Both the position numbers and the translations under genes were made by a program. From DATBGO01 sp050011895 (GTDB lineage Bacteria > Actinomycetota > Actinomycetes > Streptosporangiales > Streptosporangiaceae): a DNA stretch of 7,992 bases. The stretch lies in contig JBEKIF010000127.1 of the NCBI GenBank assembly GCA_050011895.1, forward strand, positions 1 to 7,992. Direction: 5' to 3'. Below are positions 1 to 5,815 of the stretch, piece by piece (position 1 is the first letter of the stretch; the number at the start of each line of letters is the position of its first letter). The notes below the pieces were generated by a model. It was given only the letters and a program-made list of their open reading frames with translations, had not been told where the DNA came from and searched no databases.

Positions 1-219
1 TCCAGGGTCAGCAACATCCGCGCCGAGCACATTGGCTCGGCGACCGGTCTGATGCTCACGCTTGCGGCGATCGGCGGCTTCTTCATTCCCATCATCTTCG
101 GGCACCTCGTGCCCCACACGAGCTACGGCGCGGGCTGGGTCTTCCTTGCCGTCGTGTCTGCCGCTCTCGCGCTTGTCGGCTTGAAGGGAGGCAACCCGGT
201 CACGGCCGGAAGCCCGTGA
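1..219 (+). CDS. C-terminal end of a membrane transporter, probably MFS (5'-partial)
   Basis: Frame 1 is open from the window edge to TGA at 217-219 and gives 72 residues. Two hydrophobic stretches are visible: one starting GLMLTLAAIGGFFIP, and a second around GWVFLAVVSAALALVGL. Between them is a short polar loop (GHLVPHTSYG), and the tail is short and polar. An RAEHIGSATG segment followed by two closing helices matches the last two transmembrane segments of major facilitator superfamily permeases, where a glycine-rich helix precedes the final one. The substrate cannot be told from this piece. The start lies upstream of the window. An unrelated small reading frame overlaps the stop (TGATG) but is not supported. 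No convincing terminator follows; the next recognisable feature is the tRNA-Tyr fragment. Another multi-pass membrane protein family is possible. Confidence 0.65.
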   Translation, partial: SRVSNIRAEHIGSATGLMLTLAAIGGFFIPIIFGHLVPHTSYGAGWVFLAVVSAALALVGLKGGNPVTAGSP

Positions 220-387
220 TGGCAATCGGCCTGGAGGATGGTTCAGCCTCGCGCAACGCCACCCTTGGTACCACCGGGGCAATCTGGCCGTTGCCGATGG
301 TGATGCGTCCGAGGCCGCGGTGGCCCGGACCGTGCACTTTCAGCGTCACGGATGGTCTCGCGTACTCGGCCTGAGCTGGGGTTTTGC

Positions 388-440
388 TGGTGGCAGGTGT
401 TGGGTTCGAACCAACGTCGGCTTAGCCGACGGTTTTACAG
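388..440 (-). pseudogene. tRNA-Tyr 3' fragment (copy 1, possible att-site remnant)
   Basis: Read on the minus strand, 440-434 is CTGTAAA, the seven-base anticodon loop with anticodon GUA. It is followed by the 3' strand of the anticodon stem (ACCGT), a 13-base class II variable arm, a perfect T arm (GTTGG, loop TTCGAAC, CCAAC), the acceptor strand ACCTGCC, discriminator A and an encoded CCA (390-388). A long variable arm with GUA identifies tRNA-Tyr. The 5' half is absent: the bases before CTGTAAA (GGATAT) do not pair with ACCGT, and no GGCAGGT acceptor strand lies upstream. It therefore cannot be a working tRNA. The break exactly at the 5' edge of the anticodon loop is what an integrative element leaves when it recombines there. 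The Streptomyces element SLP1 is known to use a tRNA-Tyr gene. Confidence 0.85.
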
Positions 441-1117
441 ATATCCGCTGACATGCCATTTACCTGCGCAAATATACTTTGCCCCACTATTTTCCGGCAT
501 ATTCTCCGCCGGCTTCAGGCAAGGCACGGCGTGACAGCCTGCACGGTCACCGACCAGCCAGAAGGCTCGCCGCCAGGACATGGGCCACCACCAGAGCTTG
601 CCAGCCACGGCCACTTCCCGGCAATAACCTGCCGCCGCGGTGGTCCTGTCGTGTACCTCGACGCCGATACCGTGCCACTGCCCCACTCGCTGCCCGCCTG
701 ATCATGTTCCGGAGCGGGCGCGAGCTCGACACCTCAGGTCGGCTCGTCCCCGCGTCGTGTCTCGCACGACCGTCGTTGTGGCAGGCCCACCTCGCAGTCT
801 CACCCGACAGGGACGAGGCTGCCCGCAGGAGCCGGCGGGACCGGAAAGAGGCGGGCTCTCGTGCCCGAAGCGACGATGCGGGGCCCCTCAAGCAGCTCCC
901 GGCGTCAGACTCCTTCACGGCCTCAGCGAGGCACCAAGCGGGGACGACGTCGGCGGGCAACCACCCCCCGATTTTCGACGCCCGCAGGACGTCCCGGCAG
1001 GGGCATCCAAGACTCCTTCAGGGATGAGTGACCGTGAATCACCGTGGGCGACCCTGCTGACGGGCACCCGGCGGGTACGTGTCAACGGCGGGCTCTCGAC
1101 GCGCAAGCGGGGGTGGA
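441..1117. other. Gene-poor region without a recognisable gene
   Basis: About 680 bp lie between the tRNA-Tyr fragment and the promoter region of the first methyltransferase. Several open frames overlap on both strands (for example 479-1027 +, 640-1122 +, 547-960 -, 435-686 -). Their products are Arg/Pro/Ser-rich and low in complexity, lack recognisable motifs, and overlap one another, so none is called. The first 60 bp (441-500) are visibly more AT-rich than the rest of the window; this is the side of the att-like site on which element DNA would be expected. The minus frame 435-686 has a less random composition (WWWPMSWRRAFWLVGDR) and ends inside the tRNA anticodon loop, so it could be a relic of an inserted element, but I recognise no family. 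Confidence 0.5.
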
Positions 1118-1148
1118 CTTGACCATTGTTTGACCTAGCTGCTACACC
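1118..1148 (+). promoter_or_regulatory. Candidate promoter/operator with two TTGACC repeats 11 bp apart
   Basis: CTTGACC (1118-1124) and TTTGACC (1129-1135) are separated by four bases, so the TTGACC cores start exactly 11 bp apart. Each could be a sigma-70-type -35 hexamer, and TACACC at 1143-1148 lies 18 bp after the first. Alternatively the pair is an operator for the SARP-type regulator, because heptamers at 11-bp pitch also precede that gene and likewise end in ACC. Both sets point toward their own downstream gene. No good TANNNT -10 lies at the expected distance here, so the assignment is tentative. The methyltransferase start is about 105 bp downstream. Confidence 0.35.
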
Positions 1149-1253
1149 GGACTCTAGCCATCTGCTGTCGCTCCAAGGCATCGAGGCAACGGGGCGTCAC
1201 CAGGTCCGTTTGCCCGGAGGCCCCGGTTTCCGGCTGGCCCGGAAGGCCGTGTC

Positions 1254-2309
1254 ATGCCTGTCGATGAAGAAAAGCTGATGGGCTATGTGCATCAAGCGGT
1301 GGGCGATTTCGGTGCGATCCTGTGCGCGGCACTGATCAACATCGGGGACAAGCTGAACTTGTTCCAGGCGATGGCCGGATCCGGTCCGATGACGGCGGCC
1401 GAGTTGGCCCGAAAGAGCGGCACCACCGAGCGTTACGTGCGTGAGTGGGCTAACGGGCTGGCCGCGGCCGGGTACCTGGACTACGCGGGCGAGGGCCGGT
1501 ACGAACTCAACCCGGAGCAGGCCCTGGTGTTCGTTGAGGAGACTAGCCCGGCCTATGTGATGGGCGGTTTCCAGGGGATGCTGGCGGCCACCCGGATCGT
1601 GCCGAAGGCGGTTGAGGCGTTTCGTACCGGGGACGGGATCGGGTGGCATGAACACGATCCGGACCTGTTCCAGGGGACCGAGCGGTTCTTCCGGCCCGGG
1701 TACGGCGCGAACCTGGTCCAATCGTGGATCCCTGCCCTGGACGGAGCGGAGGCGAAACTTCGGGCCGGGGCGAAGGTAGCGGACGTCGGCTGCGGGTACG
1801 GCGCCTCGACAATCATCATGGCCGAGGCCTTTCCGGAATCGCAGTTCTGGGGCTTTGACTACCACGAGCCGTCGATCCGGCACGCGCGGGAAATGGCAGC
1901 CAAGTCGGGGCTATCCGACCGGGTCACCTTTGAGGTCGCATTGGCGAAGGAGTACCCGGGCACCGACTACGACCTGGTCTGTCACTTTGACTGCCTGCAC
2001 GACATGGGCGACCCGGTCGGGGCTGCCAGGCACGCACGCGGAACGTTGAAGGCCGACGGGCACTGGCTGCTGGTCGAACCGTTCGCCAACGACAACCTTA
2101 CGGACAACCTCAACCCGCTCGGGCGGCTGTTCTACTCCGTTTCCACATTGGTCTGCACTCCGGCGTCGCTGTCCCAGGAGGTCGGCGCAGCCCTGGGGGC
2201 GCAGGCAGGCGAAGCCGGGCTCCGCGAGGTCGCCCACGAGGCCGGGTTCAGCACATTCCACCGAGCCACGGAGACTCCGTTTAACCTCGTGCTCGAAGGA
2301 CGCCCCTGA
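1254..2309 (+). CDS. Rv2258c-like winged-helix SAM-dependent methyltransferase
   Basis: A 351-residue class I methyltransferase with an N-terminal winged-helix/dimerisation domain, the architecture of Mycobacterium tuberculosis Rv2258c, which has about the same length. Residues about 15-95 form the helical and winged part (DKLNLFQAMAGSGPMTAAEL, then YVREWANGLAAAGYLDY). The SAM-binding glycine motif is VADVGCGYGAS at 175-185. The acidic residue contacting the SAM ribose is D202 in FDYHEPS. The post-motif strand is YDLVCHFDCLHDMGDP at about 239-253, and the C-terminus is AGFSTFHRATETPFNLVLEG, characteristic of this family. The ATG at 1254 is preceded by GGAAGG at 1241-1246 with good spacing. 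It should be cytoplasmic. The methyl acceptor is unknown, although the N-terminal fold is shared with small-molecule O-methyltransferases. The gene converges on the regulator with 47 bp between the stops and no clear terminator there. The methyltransferase class is certain; the substrate is not. Confidence 0.93.
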   Translation: MPVDEEKLMGYVHQAVGDFGAILCAALINIGDKLNLFQAMAGSGPMTAAELARKSGTTERYVREWANGLAAAGYLDYAGEGRYELNPEQALVFVEETSPAYVMGGFQGMLAATRIVPKAVEAFRTGDGIGWHEHDPDLFQGTERFFRPGYGANLVQSWIPALDGAEAKLRAGAKVADVGCGYGASTIIMAEAFPESQFWGFDYHEPSIRHAREMAAKSGLSDRVTFEVALAKEYPGTDYDLVCHFDCLHDMGDPVGAARHARGTLKADGHWLLVEPFANDNLTDNLNPLGRLFYSVSTLVCTPASLSQEVGAALGAQAGEAGLREVAHEAGFSTFHRATETPFNLVLEGRP

Positions 2310-2356
2310 ACGCATCGCCCGGCAATCTGGGCTCGGGACCGTCTTGGCTCTTGCGT

Positions 2357-4486
2357 CTACAGCCCGGTTACGGCGAATAGCGGCCATTCATCGGGATGCC
2401 CTTCCAGCTTGTGGTTACCGCGGCCGGTGAAGGAGATCCCGGATCCGGCGACGAGGTCTTTCACGGTGCGCGAGACAAGGATCTCGGCGGGTTGTGCGAG
2501 GGCTGCGACGCCGTCTGTGATGTGCATGGAGGTACCGGTGATGTCGTCGCCGACGAGGTCGACTTCGCCGGTGTGGATTCCGGCTCGTATCTGGATTCCA
2601 AGCGTGGCAGCGTGGTCGCGGACGGCGGCTGCGCAGCGGATCGCTTGCCCGGGCGCCTCGAAGGTGGCGAGGATGGTCTCTGCGGCGCTCTTGATCAAGC
2701 GGCCGCGGTGAGACAGGACTTGCTGCCTCGTTGCCGCGTTGTGCGCGTCCGGCAGGCCGATATGACCGCGCCGGCCAGCATGGGCTGCGGTCGCCTCGTT
2801 GCCGACCGTCTTGGCGAGCAGGATCGTGACGAGCACGCGGTCGGGATTGCCGGTATGCCATGCACCGGTGAGAAAGGCCGCGATCTCGTCACAGAGCGCA
2901 TCGCTGTCTCCGCTTTCGGCGAACCGCAGGGAGTGGTCGCCTGGCTGCTCGAAATAGCGGGCGCCGGCAATGTGGGATGCCAGGTAACGTCCGTGGAAGG
3001 GAGGCGTGATGCGGTCGTTGAGACGCTGGATTACAAGCGTCGGCACGTGGATGGCGGGCAGCACGGCGCGAACGTCGATCTCGTGAATCATCCGAGCCAT
3101 GCGCAGGAACGCGCTGGGGCTTACCGCCATGCGCTCGAATCGCGCGAACAACTTGCGTGCGCGTGGCGAGTTTGACTGGCTGGGGAGGTACCACTCGATG
3201 GTTTCACCCTGCCCCCAGCGGTGCGCGGCGATATCCACAAGAGCTTCGAACATCTCGTCTGACCCTTGCCCGCAAGGGTAGTCGGGGGCCGGGAACCAGC
3301 GGGCGGCAGCTGACCCGAGAATCAGCGAGGTAACGCGCTCGGGGTAGGCGGCGGCGAACAGGATGCTCATCGGGGCGCCCTCGGAATACCCGAATAGCGC
3401 GGCTTCGGCTGACCCGGCGGCGCGCATCACGGCCCGCACGTCGTTCATGCGCTCCTCTAGCGACGAGTCCGCCAGCGCGCGATCCGAGAGCCCCGTGTCG
3501 CGCTTGTCGAACAGGATCAGACGGCCGAACGTCGCGAGGCGGCGAAAGAAGCCGGCCGTCTCAGGCTCTTCCCACAGCAACTCGAGGTGGCTCATCAAGC
3601 CCGGCACGAAGATGATGTCGCGCTCGCCCTCGCCGAGCACCTGATAGGCGATGTGGATCCCGTCGTCACTCTGGACGTAACGGGTCTGCGGTGCCGCCTC
3701 CGCCTCCGCGTTGCCGTTCGCGTCACGTCTGGGCGGGCAGCCGAGCGCAGGGTCCTGGCGCAGGATGCTGGCTTGCAGATCGCGGACCTCCGGGCTTGGC
3801 TCGATGGCCAGCTCGCTGATCAGGATCGAGCGCAGCTCGCTGTAGGCGCGCAGCGCGTCGGCCTGGCGTCCCGCGCGGTAGAGCGCCAGCATGAGCTGCG
3901 CCCAGAGCCGTTCGCGGAGCGGATAGGCCGCGGTGAGCGTCTCAAGCTCCGCGATCAGATCCCGATGCATGCCGCAGGCAAGCCGGGCTTCCACCCGCGT
4001 TTCCAGCACGCCAAGTCGCACCTCCTCTAGCCGGCCCGCCTCCGCCCGCGCAAACGGCGCGTCCACGTCGGCGAGTGCTGGCCCGCGCCACTCATCCAGC
4101 GCCTCGTCCAGCCGCTGAGCCGCCGTGCCGGCATCTCCGGCCACTAGCGCGGCAATCCCCGCGGCGGCGAGTTGCTCGAACCGCAAAGCGTCGACTTCCC
4201 CGGCCGCTACGCGCAGGAGGTAACCGGGGTTCCGGGTGACCAAGCGATCTGCTTCCCTCGCCGAGCGAAGTGCCCTTCGCAGCTCGGACAGCCGGACCTG
4301 CATGCTGGCTGCCGCCCGGTCCGCGGGATGGCCTGGCCAGAGTTCTTCGGTCAGCCGGTCGGCCGAGACGACGTGATTGGCATGCACGAGTAGCATCGCA
4401 AGCACGGCACGGGTCCGCGCGCCTGCCACCTCAAGCGACTGCCCGCCTGCCGTCACTTCAAGGGGACCAAGGACGCCGAACTGCAC
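2357..4486 (-). CDS. SARP-type BTAD regulator fused to alpha/beta-hydrolase and degenerate class III cyclase domain
   Basis: A fusion of about 709 residues. Residues 1-93 form an OmpR/SARP-like winged helix (QFGVLGPLEV, LTEELWPG, LSELRRALR, GYLLRV). Residues 99-245 form a bacterial transcriptional activation domain (LDEALDEWRGPALADV, LRERLWAQLMLALYRAGRQA, LAIEPSPEVRDLQ). Residues about 270-545 are an alpha/beta-hydrolase with nucleophile elbow GYSEGA (S368), acid LNDR (D491) and histidine GDHS (H518). Residues about 550-709 resemble class III adenylate/guanylate cyclases (RAGIHTGEVDLVGDD, EILVSRTVKDLVAGSG). The cyclase metal sites are lost: the usual FTD reads LAK (K559) and TGDG reads AAET (E603). 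It is probably a DNA-binding activator with ligand- or ester-sensing appendages. GTG at 4486 is preferred because GGAAGAGG (4491-4498) lies 4 nt before it and the protein then begins like typical SARPs. The upstream in-frame ATG at 4501 adds five residues and lacks a ribosome-binding site. It diverges from the second methyltransferase, with an 11-bp-periodic operator in between. Confidence 0.92.
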   Translation of the reverse strand: MQFGVLGPLEVTAGGQSLEVAGARTRAVLAMLLVHANHVVSADRLTEELWPGHPADRAAASMQVRLSELRRALRSAREADRLVTRNPGYLLRVAAGEVDALRFEQLAAAGIAALVAGDAGTAAQRLDEALDEWRGPALADVDAPFARAEAGRLEEVRLGVLETRVEARLACGMHRDLIAELETLTAAYPLRERLWAQLMLALYRAGRQADALRAYSELRSILISELAIEPSPEVRDLQASILRQDPALGCPPRRDANGNAEAEAAPQTRYVQSDDGIHIAYQVLGEGERDIIFVPGLMSHLELLWEEPETAGFFRRLATFGRLILFDKRDTGLSDRALADSSLEERMNDVRAVMRAAGSAEAALFGYSEGAPMSILFAAAYPERVTSLILGSAAARWFPAPDYPCGQGSDEMFEALVDIAAHRWGQGETIEWYLPSQSNSPRARKLFARFERMAVSPSAFLRMARMIHEIDVRAVLPAIHVPTLVIQRLNDRITPPFHGRYLASHIAGARYFEQPGDHSLRFAESGDSDALCDEIAAFLTGAWHTGNPDRVLVTILLAKTVGNEATAAHAGRRGHIGLPDAHNAATRQQVLSHRGRLIKSAAETILATFEAPGQAIRCAAAVRDHAATLGIQIRAGIHTGEVDLVGDDITGTSMHITDGVAALAQPAEILVSRTVKDLVAGSGISFTGRGNHKLEGHPDEWPLFAVTGL

Positions 4487-4542
4487 TATGCCTCTTCCCA
4501 TACATCGCTGGCGCGCAGCAAGCAGCAGCGCAAGCTTCTCAG

Positions 4543-4586
4543 AGCTTATCCCGGCGCTGGTAAGTCAGCGGTAAGCCGCCGGTTGG
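4543..4586 (-). promoter_or_regulatory. Candidate SARP operator and promoter of the regulator gene
   Basis: Reading the minus strand, three heptamers occur at exactly 11-bp pitch: CCAACCG (4586-4580), CTTACCG (4575-4569) and CTTACCA (4564-4558). Each pair is separated by 4 bases. Nine bases after the last heptamer is TAAGCT (4548-4543), a TANNNT-type -10 element. SARP-family activators are known to bind heptameric direct repeats with an 11-bp period overlapping the -35 position, about 8 bp from the -10. Transcription from here would begin near 4536 and read the regulator gene, which suggests autoregulation. The arrangement is visible directly; binding is inferred. Confidence 0.5.
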
Positions 4587-4591
4587 CGGCT
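4574..4591. repeat. Perfect inverted repeat in the divergent intergenic region
   Basis: AGCCGCC (4574-4580) and GGCGGCT (4585-4591) form a perfect 7-bp stem around the loop GGTT. The repeat overlaps two of the three 11-bp-spaced heptamers upstream of the regulator. It could be a second operator (dimeric repressor) or a hairpin early in any transcript running toward the second methyltransferase. Short GC-rich palindromes occur by chance in such DNA, so the call is modest. Confidence 0.35.
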
Positions 4592-4737
4592 CGGAACCCA
4601 GCCCGGCGACGATGCACCTGCAAGCACACGCGGACCGGGCCTGGGAGTGCGCCGACCGCCGGTCCCTGAGGCTCCATCCGGACATCACGGCCCCGGCGGC
4701 ACCTTCAGGGCTGCCTGGGAAGGACAAGGAGACAATC

Positions 4738-5715
4738 ATGACTGCAGCCGCCCGGCAAATCATCGAGGCCCGCAGCGACAGGAAGCAGGGCATGACCGGA
4801 GCCGAGGGCCCTGCCGTGGCCGCGAGCACGGGACCGGCCGCCGCCGAGGTCTATGCGCTTGGCAGCAATCCTGGCGAGAGCGCCCGGCTGCAACGCCAGT
4901 CCGACGAACTGCGGCCCGAGGGCGCAGCGTTGCTCGAACGGCTCGCCCTGTTGCCCGGACAAAGCGCGATCGATCTCGGCTGCGGCCCACGCGGGATCAT
5001 TGATCTGCTTTCCGCTGCTGTCTCGCCGGGCGGGCGCGTCGTTGGCCTGGACGCCAACCCGCAGCACGTGGCCATGGCCGACGAGTACGCCAGGCAAAGC
5101 GGGCTCGCCAACGTCGAGGTCGTGGCGGCGGATGCCAGGCATACCGGTCTGCCATCGGGCTCCTTCGACCTCGTGCATGCCCGCACCTTGCTGGTCACCA
5201 TTCCCGAGCCCGCTGAGGTGGTCCGCGAAATGGTGCGACTGGCCAAGCCCGGCGGCTGGGTCGCCAGTCAGGAACCCGATATCGAGCATCGCCTGTGCTA
5301 TCCGCCGCTCCCGGCCTGGGACCGGCTCGGCGAGATCTTCCAGGCCAGCTTCAGTCGGGCGGGCGCCGATCTCTTCATCGGCCGCCGGCTGACCGAGCTG
5401 TACCGAGGGGCGGGGCTGGAGGAGATCGGGGTGACGGTGCACGCTAGCGCCTACCCGGCCGGTCATTCGCGCCGCACGATACTGCCTGACCTCGTACGGA
5501 GCCTGCACTCCACGATCCTGGAGCTTGGCCTGGCCAATGAGCGCGAGCTCTCCGACCTGGACCGGGCGGTCCGAGAGCATCTCACCGACCCGCGCACCGT
5601 GGCGATCGGGCACCTGCTGTTCGTAGCCTGGGGCCGCAAGCCAACCGGACCGCTGCAAGACCCGGATGAACTTGATTTGACCGACCCATCACGCTCCGCT
5701 ACGAGCCTTCGGTGA
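4738..5715 (+). CDS. Class I SAM-dependent methyltransferase (UbiE/MenG-like fold)
   Basis: A 325-residue methyltransferase. The SAM-binding motif is AIDLGCGPRG at 77-86, the acidic end of strand 2 is GLDANP (D105), the adenine-contact region is VAADARHTGLP near 129-139, then FDLVHARTLLVTIPEP at 143-158 and LAKPGGWVASQEPDI near 168-182. This is the order of the Methyltransf_11/UbiE-type Rossmann core. The C-terminal third (about 200-300) is helical and may form the substrate lid. The ATG at 4738 is chosen because AAGGAGA (4726-4732) lies 5 nt upstream. The frame extends back to an ATG at 4612 without a ribosome-binding site or conserved sequence. The 125-nt stretch before the start contains a 7-bp inverted repeat (4632-4638 with 4659-4665). 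It is transcribed divergently from the SARP-hydrolase regulator, a common arrangement for a regulator and its target. It is not closely related to the other methyltransferase in the window. The acceptor substrate is unknown. Confidence 0.92.
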   Translation: MTAAARQIIEARSDRKQGMTGAEGPAVAASTGPAAAEVYALGSNPGESARLQRQSDELRPEGAALLERLALLPGQSAIDLGCGPRGIIDLLSAAVSPGGRVVGLDANPQHVAMADEYARQSGLANVEVVAADARHTGLPSGSFDLVHARTLLVTIPEPAEVVREMVRLAKPGGWVASQEPDIEHRLCYPPLPAWDRLGEIFQASFSRAGADLFIGRRLTELYRGAGLEEIGVTVHASAYPAGHSRRTILPDLVRSLHSTILELGLANERELSDLDRAVREHLTDPRTVAIGHLLFVAWGRKPTGPLQDPDELDLTDPSRSATSLR

Positions 5716-5769
5716 CCTTGACGCGCCGGATCCCCCGTTCCGGCCCGCGCTCTGAGCTGCGGTCTTACG

Positions 5770-5815
5770 TGGTGGCAGGTGTTGGGTTCGAACCAACGAA
5801 GGCTGAGCCGACGGT
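5770..5815 (-). pseudogene. tRNA-Tyr 3' fragment (copy 2, possible att-site remnant)
   Basis: On the minus strand, 5815-5770 reads ACCGT (3' strand of the anticodon stem), a 13-base variable arm (CGGCTCAGCCTTC), the T arm with loop TTCGAAC, ACCTGCC, A and CCA. It matches copy 1 at 43 of 46 positions; all three differences fall in or next to the variable arm. Unlike copy 1 it lacks even the anticodon loop, and the sequence before it belongs to the transposase remnant. It cannot be a functional tRNA. Similarity to copy 1 continues past the CCA for about 18 bp (CTGAGCTG at 5752-5759 and 371-378). Both copies have the same orientation and bracket the methyltransferase-regulator block. The start of the repeat lies 37 bp past the second methyltransferase's stop. 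Confidence 0.83.

Noticed and set aside
219..374. A 51-codon frame whose ATG overlaps the transporter stop (TGATG), suggesting translational coupling.
   Set aside because: The product is rich in Pro, Arg and Gly with no family features, and it runs into the repeat flank of the tRNA fragment. The overlap alone does not support a gene.
352..534. A plus-strand frame with the peptide VLGSNQRRLSRRF, like many database hypothetical proteins.
   Set aside because: It is the antisense translation of the tRNA-Tyr 3' end. The same applies to the frames starting near 5712 and 5779.
547..960. A 137-residue minus-strand frame, with overlapping plus-strand frames 479-1027 and 640-1122.
   Set aside because: They mutually overlap, are biased to Arg/Pro/Ser, lack recognisable motifs and have no clear ribosome-binding sites, as expected of random open frames in high-GC DNA.
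2310..2356. A possible bidirectional terminator between the convergent stops.
   Set aside because: Only weak, short complementarities (CCCG/CGGG) are present and no stable hairpin is evident in the 47 bp.
2396..3175. A 259-codon plus-strand frame.
   Set aside because: It lies wholly antisense to the conserved hydrolase and cyclase parts of the regulator, and its composition is that of a shadow frame.
4612..4737. A 42-codon N-terminal extension of the second methyltransferase from ATG 4612.
   Set aside because: There is no ribosome-binding site at 4612, the extension shows no conserved sequence, and a strong site precedes the ATG at 4738.
4705..5658. A 317-codon minus-strand frame.
   Set aside because: It is antisense to the second methyltransferase, whose motifs and ribosome-binding site are unmistakable.
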